DNA of 64,000 nucleotides. Source: Lentinus brumalis. Its lineage: Eukaryota > Basidiomycota > Agaricomycetes > Polyporales > Polyporaceae. The position numbers and the translations under genes are program-made. The DNA is taken from positions 1,178,001 to 1,242,000 of the forward strand of contig MARA01000008.1 in NCBI GenBank assembly GCA_001792895.1. The letters are read 5' to 3'. Position 1 is the first letter of the stretch, and each line of letters begins with the position of its first letter. Below, piece after piece: positions 12,041 to 21,800 of the stretch. Below the pieces are notes generated by a model that was not told the origin of the DNA, ran no database searches, and saw only the letters and a program-made list of their open reading frames with translations.

Positions 12041-13029
12041 TCCTGCACTCGCCCTCGCACTCGCCCTCGCCCTCGCCGTCGCATCTCTCACTGGACGCCC
12101 CCCGCACTCTCTGCCCCCGTTGTCCCGCGCCCGCGTTGTATCGAGTCGACTGCATGTACTAGCACAGAAATACATCCGTTCCCACTCCGTTCGTCCGTCT
12201 GCCGTGAAGCTTCACGCACTCGCAAGGTGCGTCCCCACGCGTTCTACTCTCCTCCACTGCACACGGTGCGTATTGTCTCCCTCCGTGTTCAACTGAGCGA
12301 TGTTGACCCCCTCTGCAGCAGTGCTCCCCTTCCCGCCCGTCTCTCATCGCGTCCGTCTCGCGTACGGCCACAGAAGTCGTATTTGCGCTTCTACTGGACC
12401 TCGAACACGCGCTGAAACGCGTCCTGCGCCGCGTTTTCTCCCGCCAAGACCCACGTTCAGGCCACCGCGGCGCCGCATACACTCGCACACGCTCGCACAC
12501 GCTCGCAATCTGGTGCATTCGACGCCCTCTGGCTCCACGAATCGGACGGTAGACGTTTCGTGCGAAACGTTCGAGAGTACGTCGACTTATTCGTATTTTA
12601 CTGCTCGTTTACTCACAATTCTGCACAGAACTTGCTCAAATGATCGTACAGCAGCACCGCACGGTCCCCGCAGACCTTGCCACGGCATGCCGCACCCATT
12701 GCGCACCGCTGCGAGGAGGTGCAGCGCCGCGTTCAGCCGCCGCAAGCCGCCGCCTCATGGCGCAACCCGGCACAACCTCGACTGCCCGGCCATACCACAC
12801 TCCCTCTGCCCCTTCGGAGACCTACAGCAATACTAACAAGCTCTAACTACCCCCACCGTACGTCACTCGTACCCGGCACACGCGCCCTTGACGGGTATTA
12901 CAACCTCGCCTCCTCGACCGACCCCGACCACGCGAACCCCCATATCGCCCCCGCATCCCGTCCAACCGCCGTCAAACTCGGGCTCAAGGCTATACTGAAC
13001 GTCTACTATCGAACGAACCTCGGCTCGCG
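12041..13029 (+). other. X1 left GC-rich segment
   Basis: Pyrimidine-rich on plus, with CTCGCC-type hexamers near 12050-12095 that are longer here than in other units. It contains a donor/acceptor pair (GTGCGT at about 12227, CTGCAG at about 12319) and a perfect palindrome ACGTTTCG-TG-CGAAACGT at 12553-12570. Several frames are open on both strands because of base composition. No family recognised. Confidence 0.5.
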
Positions 13030-14190
13030 TCGATCCGGGCGGGTCGCAAAATCGATCGCAAACGCGATTTCATTGCAGTTTCGCCCCCCGGCCGATCTCC
13101 CGGACTCTCCCTCACGCCCGTCGCCTGCACACGGCCGCCAGACAGCTCAGGCGCACTGCGCCGGTTATCAAGACCGTGTGCGACGGCATGCCACGCCGCC
13201 CGGACGAGTTCTAAATTCTCGTCGTCGCCGTGGCTAGCGGGAACCCCGCAGACTCGATCCGCCATATCTCGCCCACTTCCCGCCCTATCGCGGTCAAACT
13301 GCGTGCGACAGCGAGTGCTGAACACCCGCACTGAACCTGCCCGCTCCTGCGCCGATCCGGGCGGTTCTCAAAATCCGCTCGCAAGTGCGATTTCATTGCA
13401 CTTACGCCGCCCGGTCGCTCCCGCCGACTCTCCTGCACGTCTCTCGAATCCGGACGGCCGGCGGACGCATGAACCACGTAATAGCGGTCCTCAAGACCGC
13501 ATACGAGCACATCTCGCGCCGCCCGGACGAGTTCTCAATACTCGTCGTCGCCGTGGCCAGCGGGAGCCCCGCAAACTCGATCCGCCATATCTCGCCCACT
13601 TCCCGCCCTATCACCGTCAAACTGCGTGCGACAGCGAGTGCTGAACACCCCGCACCGAACCTGCCCTCTCCTGCGCCGATCCGGGCGGTTCGCAAAATCG
13701 GCTCGCAAGAGCGATTTCATTGCACCTACGCCGCCCGGTCGCTCCCGCCAACTCTCCTGCACGCCCCTCGCCTCCGGACGGCCGGCGGACGCATGAACCG
13801 CGTAACAGCGGTCCTTGAGACCGGGTACGATCCCATTTCACGCCGCCCGGACGGGTTCTCAATTCTCGTCGTCGCCGTGGCCAGCAGGAACCCCGCAAAC
13901 CCGATCCGCCATAACTCGCCCACTTCCCGCCCTATCACCGTCAAACTGCGTGCGACAGCGAATGCTGAACACCCCGCACCGGCCCTGCCCGCTCCTGCGC
14001 CGATCCGGGCGATTCACAAAATCGCTCGCAAGGGCGATTTCATTGCACTTACGCCGCCCGGTCGCTCCCGCCGACTCTCCTGCACGCCCCTCGCCTCCGG
14101 ACGGCCGGCGGACGCATGAACCGCGTAACAGCGGTCCTCAAGACCGCATACGAGCACATCTCACGCCGCCCGGACGAGTTTCCAACTCTC
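13030..14190. repeat. X1 minisatellite, four repeats of ~320 bp
   Basis: GCGATTTCATTGCA recurs near 13073, 13387, 13711 and 14034. Each repeat also holds CGCCGCCCGGACGAGTT and GCGGTCCTCAAGACCGC-like blocks. Every repeat carries an imperfect palindrome AAATCG...CGATTT, and most have the GCGGTC-CTCAA-GACCGC stem. Repeats differ by several percent, so the array is not brand new. Confidence 0.88.
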
Positions 14191-14907
14191 GTCGTCACCG
14201 CAGCCAGCGGTCTCAGGCCCAGCAGGTCCCGCGATGCTCCGGCCATATCTCCGCCACCTGCGGCCGGATTCTGACAAACTCTTTCGTTCCAGGTCAGGCG
14301 AACGCGCGCGCATCGGATGCAGCCGCGTTCGCGCCGATCTGAGCACGTCGAGCATGTCGTGCTCGTCGCGGGCCCGGCTTCACGGCTCCCCGGGGCTGGC
14401 GGCACTCTCCCGCCCGAGCCATGTTCTGGGCCGCCTCGGGAGCATCTCACGCAGACGGTGCGTGTCAGCGGGGTCCCGTACGACACGTCTACCCTGCCGC
14501 AAGTCGGGTTCTCAAGATCGAAATCGTCGGCCGGCGGAGCGGGCTCACTCAAACTTCGACCCATAACCCCAGCACTTCTGGCCGGCCACGAAGCGTCAAG
14601 CCACGAGTGCCGGTCCGGGGCTGTGTGTCCTGCATGCTCGCGGGTCCGGCATTCGCCCGACGGCAAGAGGATCGTGGTGCGTCGGATCTGCCAAATCGAC
14701 TGCACCTCAGGCTGACGACAAGACTCACAGCCCCGGCTGGACGTGCACGCCCCAGCACCAAGTTTCCGAATACGGACGACGCGCCCGAACGTCTGGGAAC
14801 TAGCAGACACGTCGCTGTCCACGGCGCGACGTCTCGAGTCCCAGACCGGTGGCACCGCCTGCGCCGCCCACTCAGGCGAAGACACACGGCGCACCGGGGC
14901 GGACGTG
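14191..14907. other. X1 GC-rich segment between minisatellite and arm A
   Basis: Very GC-rich, single-copy within the unit but present in all four units. Frames are open on both strands (298 codons on minus, 14049-14945) without a recognisable protein. I see no RNA gene. Confidence 0.4.
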
Positions 14908-15607
14908 CTAGACATGCACACGGAGACACAGAGACCCGGAGACACGGAACGCGCCGCCGCTGCAAGTGCGGGGCGTGCTCTGTGCCTCCGGGACGCGGTG
15001 CGAGCGCAAGAAGACGCGCTCTCGCGCTGCGCTGAGTCGGTGACGCGGGGCTATCGTATCTGTACGGTACGTAGGACGATGTAATGCAAGGAACGACTTA
15101 CCGCGAATCCCGGGGGAGGCGTGCGGCCTCCCATGCTGCGGCGGACTGTTGGGCAGTACGGTACTCGTAGTCAGTATACAGTTCTGCGCGGGATACTTGG
15201 CAGGGAGAACTTACCGCCAGTTGTGTATAGCACGGGAATATATACAGTGCTATTCGCTCGTGCTGTCAGTATTTGAGGTGTGACGAAGGAACTTGAAGCT
15301 TACCGAAGGGACGCTCACCCGGTTATCGCGACTCGGGCGAATCTGAGAGAGCCCGCGGGCAGTACGGTTGGTGCGATCCTGTAGAGTACAAGAGCGTGAG
15401 CCTTGGTTCGTCGCGCTCGTGCAACTTGAATCAGCGTACCTTCTGCCCGAGTAGAACGTTGCTGGAATTCTCTTCGACCTGAAGCTCGCGAGGCGGCTTG
15501 TAGGTACCTGCAAAGAGAAGTCACAGAGAGAACGACATCCTCCTGCGTGAACTTGGAAGGGACGGCTCACCGTTACAAAGCGAACGCGCTGAGTGCTCGC
15601 CGGCCAT
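14908..15607 (-). CDS. X1 arm A candidate gene: six-exon, 126-residue unknown protein
   Basis: Model complement(14908-15031, 15102-15145, 15215-15262, 15319-15378, 15440-15507, 15571-15607). All five introns are GT-AG with good donors (GTAAGT, GTAAGT, GTGAGC, GTACGC, GTGAGC) and every phase fits. An in-frame stop precedes the ATG. Peptide blocks include TYKPPRELQVEENSSN, HERIALYIFPCYTQLA and SAAAWEAARLPRDSR. Units 2 and 3 keep the whole structure, but the differences I can see are nearly all replacement changes. Another frame through the same exons is also open, so this may be a spliced non-coding RNA or relic rather than a protein gene. Confidence 0.33.
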
Positions 15608-16849
15608 GTCTTAGTCTCGACGTCACAACGCGCGCTGGGTTTGATTGAAGAGGTTCTATCGAAGAGGAGATGCGCACGGCGCAGGTTAGGACGGCTCTGA
15701 TCGAAGGTGTGTAAACTCGTACTTACCTGGCTTCGTGCACAGCGACACTTCGGACACGATGAGCTCGTACGGGAGCTTCGAGCGTACTTGTACTTGCGAG
15801 TTATGGAAGTGGAAGAGGTGAGTATGTACGCTGAGCTATGAGACATTCGGTGAGGAGCTCGTACCTGACTTGCCGCGGCCCTTGTGAGGCACGAAAGTCT
15901 TGCGTCTTGCTGTCGCCGCATGCCAGAGAAGAAGGCGATGATCTTGGAGGTCTATGAGAGCATCAGCATGTGGTCGACGTAGTTATATCAGACGTTCGAA
16001 CCTTGCAAGTAGTAGAACATGTTCGACGTCTTGACCTATGACCTAAAGCGCAGACTCAGATGTCAGCACGAGCCAGTCTCGGACGAGCTTCGAGGCGAAG
16101 TACTTACAGCGGACGTGACTCGTGAGGCTAGACACGTAGAGCAGTCAGGCGCGGAGGTGTAGAAGATCCATCTCGGGATACGCACGCACTGGCGTGGCTG
16201 CCACGAACGGATCTGTATCCAGTCGTGTACGAGCCTGGAATATGAATGTTAGCGTTAGACTCCGAGTCGAAGCATGACTAGTAAGTACCTTGCATAGGCA
16301 GCTGCCACATAGAGACTCGACGGAGGTTATGGTCTGCGGCCGCTCGAGATACTATGTAGGGGAGAGCATGAACGTCTGAATCAGCGTGAACGTGTGAATG
16401 ATAAGTGCGATACATACCTGGTGTCCTGGCGAGCACTGCGACCTTCGCAGGTTGTATGACGGGCCGGGACAGTCTTCGAAATCGAGAGATGTCCGTCGTG
16501 TCACTCTCTATACATGCGCTGGTCAGCTCGAATGACTCCGAGAAGTATGATACTCTGGACGTACGCGTGTTCATGCACATGTTTGAGGAGGTCCTGCGAA
16601 ACTGATCGACCGTGAGCACCTGAACTCGGATGAGCAGAAGGAAGATACAAGCGTGGCACGACATAGCAAAGGTAGTATCGTATGTTAACAACAACGAAGT
16701 GGGCAACGTGCGAAGAGGATGCTTGGGACGGACAGGTGATAATAGGGTGAGGCTATGAGCGGCAACATAGAAAGAGTACGGGGATAGGAGACGAAAGATC
16801 GAAGTGGTATCGTACAGTGTGTACAGTAATGCGAGTAATAGCATGCTCG
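15608..16849 (-). other. X1 arm A upstream part, dense minus-strand splice signals
   Basis: The minus strand shows donors such as GTAAGTAC (about 15725 and 16107), GTACGAGC (about 15865) and GTACTTAC (about 16290), with CAG acceptors about 60-120 bp apart. One exon-like block reads RSKLPYELIVSEVSLCTKP. This looks like the 5' part of an intron-rich minus-strand transcript whose coding frame, if any, cannot be joined reliably. Confidence 0.35.
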
Positions 16850-17770
16850 ACTAGTAATAACAGCATATGAGGTGTAACTGTGTGACACTTTGGACGGACG
16901 GTGAAGGAGAAGGAGGGAAAGTGGGGCGGGGTCGAGCAGGGGCACGCGCGACTCGAGACTCGGACTGGCGGGGTACTTATACTCGAGGCGAGCCGCGTTT
17001 CGCGTTCCGACGGGTCCAGTGACCTCAACCTTATTGCGTTCAACAAAATAAGGTTGGGCTGAACGTGACCGGATGAAGGACCATCCGGGAGACGGGCAAG
17101 GGTCCAGGGGACATGGGCGGGCACTGGGCAGAATTTCTGTTGCGCGAAGGGAGGAAGGAGCTAGTGCAGCTAGCCGTGGCAGAGAACGCCGCGTCAGGCG
17201 CCAGAAGCGTGATGGAAATATTCTGGGTGCAGATGGTGTCGTACACTTGACAAACGGAACGGCGAGGACGGGGTCTTGGTCCTAGCGACCTAATTGTGCT
17301 GTTTCCTGCTTTGCGGACGAATTTCGAGTGCCCAGGTGCATTGAGTGAGCGATACCACTTACTACAGCTGGCGCTAAGTGCTGAGGTGTACCAGGGTGGC
17401 CGAGGTTTTGATTTTGAGGCATAACAAGCCGAGGTTTGCTCGGATTGCTCCCAAAGAAGCTCGGAAACAAGTTAGATACTGCAATCAAGTCCATCAGTAA
17501 ATAAGCCCTAAAAGTGTGAGCAGACAGCCACTCCACTTACCCAAGTGTCTGAAGAGCCCCTGAACTCGGTCATGTACTGGGTAACGACATGGAATGAAGA
17601 GGATTGTCGCGGAGGGTCGAGCGGAGCGCGAGAGCGCTTAGATTGCCATTTTCGGTCGCAGCTCATTTCGGGACGCCCGCCCTCGGACGGACCGCCCGCC
17701 TTCTCTCCGGCCAGCTTCAGGAACTACGATTTGGAACATGCTGCTCAACACAGCTGCCCGTGCACTCACA
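16850..17770. repeat. X1 conserved core (~0.9 kb)
   Basis: Nearly identical in all four units, including unit 4 whose flanks are divergent. It contains the hairpin at 17026-17056, a GCTAG-TGCAG-CTAGC stem near 17158, and a candidate two-exon minus-strand frame complement(17374-17478, 17541-17666). That frame has 77 residues, begins MSCDRKWQSKRSRAP, and has a 62-nt GTAAGT...TTGCAG intron. In unit 4 a 1-nt loss changes its second exon. Confidence 0.7.
17026..17056. repeat. perfect hairpin in core
   Basis: CAACCTTATT and AATAAGGTTG form 10-bp perfect arms around an 11-nt loop. Identical copies are at 27993-28023, 38954-38984 and 49537-49567. Confidence 0.9.
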
Positions 17771-18905
17771 CAGAGCTACGACTGAACGCTGCATAATACA
17801 CTCCAACTATCTGAGCTTCCTGCCAATACCTCTGACTCAAGTCTTGTCCTCTGCCCGCAATCTGTGCTCAACAGTGACTTGACCTAGGCTTGCTGAGCAA
17901 CTGTTACACATGGTTCGCCGCATAGACTGGCATCTGGAACCATACTAATGCCTGTAAACTGAATATTACTGCTCGATAGACTCCTCTGTTGAGCACAGTA
18001 GCCCGCTAGTACTGTTCTCAATATTATCACCGGTGGGCTCCTCAGCCCCGTGAGCCCTCGTTCTCTATACCCAATAAGAAGCACGAGATGCTGCCTGACG
18101 TAAGTATAAGAAGTCTCCCTGAATTTACGGGCGGCCGATTCTGACAGTTCCATCCGAAATTCTGCAACTAGCCTTCTTCGGGCCACCACGCTCCTCTCCT
18201 CGGCAGCTCGTGTCACAGAGACATCCTCCCCGTTCTGGCATGCAGTTAAGCAGGACCAACGCTTTTAGTTTCTCAGTAAAGTGTGTCTGTGTGTACAATA
18301 TATGAGATTGAGGGATGTACTGCCCACAGATACTAGTGGCATACTGCGCAATGTACCTGTTGCCAGAAGCCCGCCGCCGCCCTTCCTTCGGCTAAGTACT
18401 CTTCCCATCCTCGTTGCATGCGCCATGGAGACAATAAGTCTAATAATAATCTCGCTCTGGCACTGTTTCCTCCGTAAAGCATCTTCCGTTGAGGCCTGAC
18501 ACTAACTCAACTGTGCATGCAGATCACTGCGTACTGAGAGAATGAAGGCACCATGCTGTTGGATGCTTGGGGGAAAGGAATAGAATACCCAGAGGAGATG
18601 GATGACTCGACGAGTCTTCTATCCAGGCGACTTTACGCAATATCCAGCGCCCCGCTGTGCGTGTGCTGGGAAGCTCATCCCATCACCATTCCTTGCGGTG
18701 ACTCGTTTTACCGGTTCCCACCGCATTGCGGACCTTGCTACGTGTTCTCAGGCATAGTAAAGCCTCAATAGTATGCTGATTCGAGTTTACAGGAACTATC
18801 TACGTCTCGAATGCCCCGCAACCCACGCTTGAGGTCCCACACTTCGACCAGCACGGCGACCTTCCCTCCTCCCTCGACATACCGAAGCGACGATGTAGCT
18901 CGTCA
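17771..18905. other. X1 spacer between core and arm B
   Basis: AT-richer than the rest of X. It contains a 72-codon open frame at 18553-18771 (MLLDAWGKGIEYPEEMDD) found in all units, which I do not accept as a gene because unit 4 differs mainly by replacement changes. The region may be the promoter and leader of arm B. Confidence 0.4.
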
Positions 18906-21266
18906 CCAGCCATGCCTAGGACCCTCCAGTCCCCACCTCTGTTGAAGGTACGTACTTCAGAACGTGCACGATCGCCCACGGGCCGCGTTTCACGGTCTCG
19001 CCGGCATATTCTAAGCTCACACCCTTCCTCTCACAGCTCCGCGTCGTCGACCGCTTCGTGGACTCTTCACCCTCGCCAGGATGAACAGCACGCGTCACAA
19101 GCCGTCCTACGACGCGTTCCCCACGTCCTGAACAGCGGACTCGGACTCGACGCGTCTACGCGTATCCAAGAGCCTGCCCGCCCTCCTGGAAGTGAGCTCA
19201 GCAGAAGGTGTGTGCCGCTACGTGCAGACTGCGTGGTTGTGGGTACATACCGGCTGACTGTACGATCCTACCCACAGCATCATCGCCGCTGCCGGATTCG
19301 AGACCGACGACCGCACACTGCCATCAGTTCGAGTCTCGCCGCCGCCGCCGACCGCAGTAGTATCTGCGGCATGTTGAGCAAGGCACGTACTGACAATCGT
19401 CTGCCTCTGTCTAGCCTGGCTGACAGGTTCACTCACAGTTTACACTTCGACGTCGCTCGGCACGCTCGCCAGACATCTGCGTCGACGGCGAGGAACGCTG
19501 TATCGGGGTCCTCTGAGACGAGCAGGTCCCCCAACTTGCCAAGACGAGTCGCGCGTCGTCTGGCACGCAGTAGAGTTCACCAGACTTACCGTGTGGAGTA
19601 GATCCCGAGGTGAGTTGCTTACGCACATGGCGTATCATCGTATACTGTACTCACCTATCTGTTGGACTGCTGTAGGGGCCAGACCACGCCTTTCGGGACC
19701 CTCTACCGCTGGAAGAAGCGGCGCAACGTACCTCAAGGTTCTCAGAGACGCTGCACAGGCAGGTGCGAGGTGCGTCTCAGCACAACTCGTGGCGCATGAT
19801 TCGTCCGACGCGCAGATCCAGTTACGTACGAGAACATCTCCGTATCGCATCACTTGCCGTGTCCGCCTCGAGTCCGAGGCTGTCGGCGGCTTGCCATGAG
19901 TCCGAGGTGTTCGCGTCGCGCCAGTTCCCAGCAGCCGCCAGTAGAGAGATAGACCAGAGTATGCTGAAGGGAACGAAGAAGTCCCGCGCAGAGCAGAGGC
20001 TGCAGAGCATTCGAAGACAGAGCAGAGAACACGCGGCGAGCGAGCGAAAGAACTGCTCGAGTTCGCAGTTGCGAGAGCGGCTTGCCTCTTTCGGAGGCAT
20101 GACGTCACGCGTTGCGCGACTTCGACGAGGAAGGAGGCACTGACTGACCTTTCTTCTTTCAGGCTTCCGCGATGTCCTCAGACGGCGAGCACGACGCAGC
20201 CGGTGTCGAGCTCGCCGTCCCTGCTCGACAGCCCAGCACCATCCCCGGTATGTGCACATCGTCTGCTCACTGTGCCCGTCGACGGCGACTCACCGGTTGG
20301 TTCACAGCGCGGCTTTCCGTCTCAAGTCGGCGCACGAAGCGCATATGGTCGGCCTGCGCGGTGACAGGCCTAGGGCGAGTCAGAGGTACGTACCGACGTG
20401 TTCAAGTTCTGTCTCGGGGCGAGTTCTGACGCAGCTCGTGTTGCAGGTGGCTGCCCGGGTGCCCGTGTCGCTCGTTGAAGCGACGGAGGGCAGGAGAGGC
20501 AGCGGTGTAGCAGCGGCGCGATGGTGGTGGGTGCGAAGAAGGCAGGAAGCGGCCCTCGGAGATGGCATCTCGCCTGTCTCTGTAGGCGCCCATACTGCGA
20601 AGGTGCCGACTGGCAGAAGCTGGCTCCGTCGCACGCAAAGTCTGTGAGTATTGGTTTCACGGCTTCGTTTACTGTCCTCTGGTACTAATGCGCTATAGAA
20701 ATTATTCGACGCGACCAGCAGCTGGCAGCCGGCTGCGCTGCGAGCTTCCCAGTGCAAGTTCCGCCAGGAAACCACCGTATGTAAGTACCTCCTCCATCGC
20801 TCGAGACGGACGCGCGAGTCCTGACGCACCTGCTCATGCAGGCTGCGCGCATGGCAGTAGCTGCCCCGCGTTCGGGCACTCCGGACGGCCTCCGAGTGAG
20901 ACGGGCATCGAGAACGCGGATCTGGCCGCGTCGTTGCGGGTGAGTGTTCTCGTTTTCCCGGCAGAGTGTGAACTGTACTCACCGCCGTCGATCTGTCAGT
21001 GTTTCGGGCGGGTCGACACGCGCGGTACCGCAAGCACGCGGCTCGAGCAGCCCGGGCGGAGCCACATTCTGCGCTCAAGTCAGCTCTCGGCGGCCAGACT
21101 AACCGTCATACCGGGCAGATTCTGGAGGCGAGAGCGCGACGGCGAGGCCCGGGCCGGCACGACGAGGAGAGGAGAGCAGGCGGACGAGGAGACGGCGGGG
21201 ATGTCGGGCAGGCGGCGAGAGCGAGAGGCTGCAGCGAGAGAGCGGGCCGAGGACTGCGTAGTGTAG
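18906..21266 (+). CDS. X1 arm B candidate intron-rich gene, only 3' exons resolved
   Basis: Plus-strand donors (GTACGTAC 18947, GTGTGTGC, GTATGTGC 20250, GTACGTAC 20386, GTGAGT 20644, GTAAGT 20781, GTGAGT 20940) alternate with acceptors such as CTCTCACAG, TTCTTTCAG, GTTCACAG and CTCATGCAG. The last exons join in phase: one ending 20643, then 20699-20780 (KLFDATSSWQPAALRA), 20842-20939 (GRPPSETGIENADLAASLR) and 21000-21266 (CFGRVDTRGTASTRLEQ to a TAG). Upstream exons do not join in one frame. Family unknown; probably a decayed or fast-evolving gene. Confidence 0.35.
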
Positions 21267-21800
21267 ATCTGACTGTCAGTAGCCATAGCCGCAATCAAGA
21301 GCTTTGTCCGCGTACCTCGAGTGTGCCGTGTGCGATACAACGCAGAGAGGGCGGGAGCGGAGGTAGCGACAGCGAAGCAGGTCCGGATTCCGGGCAGCTT
21401 CTAGCCGCGAACGAGCGGGCTGCAAGCGAGACGCAGAAGGGCAGGACGCGCGCGGAAGACAGACATACGGCGACATACGGGCGACATGGGGCGTAAAAAA
21501 TATATTTTCCTGGGGGTGTGTACACGCGTGTTCTGCAGCCGCCCTCCTGCGTGCGACACCGTCCCTGCGCACCTCTCCTGCTCCCAATACAACCCCCCTG
21601 TGCGTCCCTAACGAACCGTTTGTTTCTCTGGCAGGACTCGCCGTCGCCAGATCGCCCGCCAGATCCCGCACGCACCGGGAGCGGCGATCAGGGCAGCCAC
21701 GATCAGGGCAGCAGCGATCAGGGCAGCACGCGCACAGCTCGAAGTCGAAGTCGAAGTCGAAGTCGACCTGCGTCTGCAGCCGCACAGAAGCATGCGTGCA
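21267..21800. other. X1 right end with short tandem repeats
   Basis: Three copies of a 15-bp repeat (CGATCAGGGCAGC plus two variable bases) at 21685-21729 and GAAGTC hexamers at 21741-21766, directly before the SWI3 breakpoint. On the minus strand these encode CCPDR and DF repeats in the chimeric SWIRM tail. Confidence 0.8.

Larger units (their letters stand above)
10748..21800. repeat. tandem array unit 1 (11053 bp)
   Basis: First unit of the head-to-tail array. I set unit borders at GCCGACGCCG within SWI3 exon 2, where the truncated copies depart from the intact gene. Unit 1 contains the 5' part of the intact SWI3, then insert X1. Compared with other units it lacks the PPR 5' fragment and has four minisatellite repeats instead of three. 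Its right half (about 16900-21800) matches unit 2 almost base for base. Confidence 0.95.

Noticed and set aside
13030..14190. CRISPR array
   Set aside because: Repeat period is ~320 bp with similar sequence throughout, not short repeats with unique spacers, and the genome is eukaryotic.
14049..14945. 298-codon minus-strand open frame in the GC-rich part of X1
   Set aside because: Low-complexity Arg/Ser/Pro product, different frames open in other units, no recognisable domain.
18553..18771. 72-codon open frame present in all units as a real small gene
   Set aside because: Between unit 1 and unit 4 I count about 12 replacement and 2 silent changes and the start codon is lost, so there is no sign of protein-level constraint.
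12041..21800. X as a classical DNA transposon or LTR element
   Set aside because: No terminal inverted repeats, long terminal repeats, short target duplication, transposase or reverse-transcriptase motifs found by eye; an unusual intron-rich transposon cannot be excluded.
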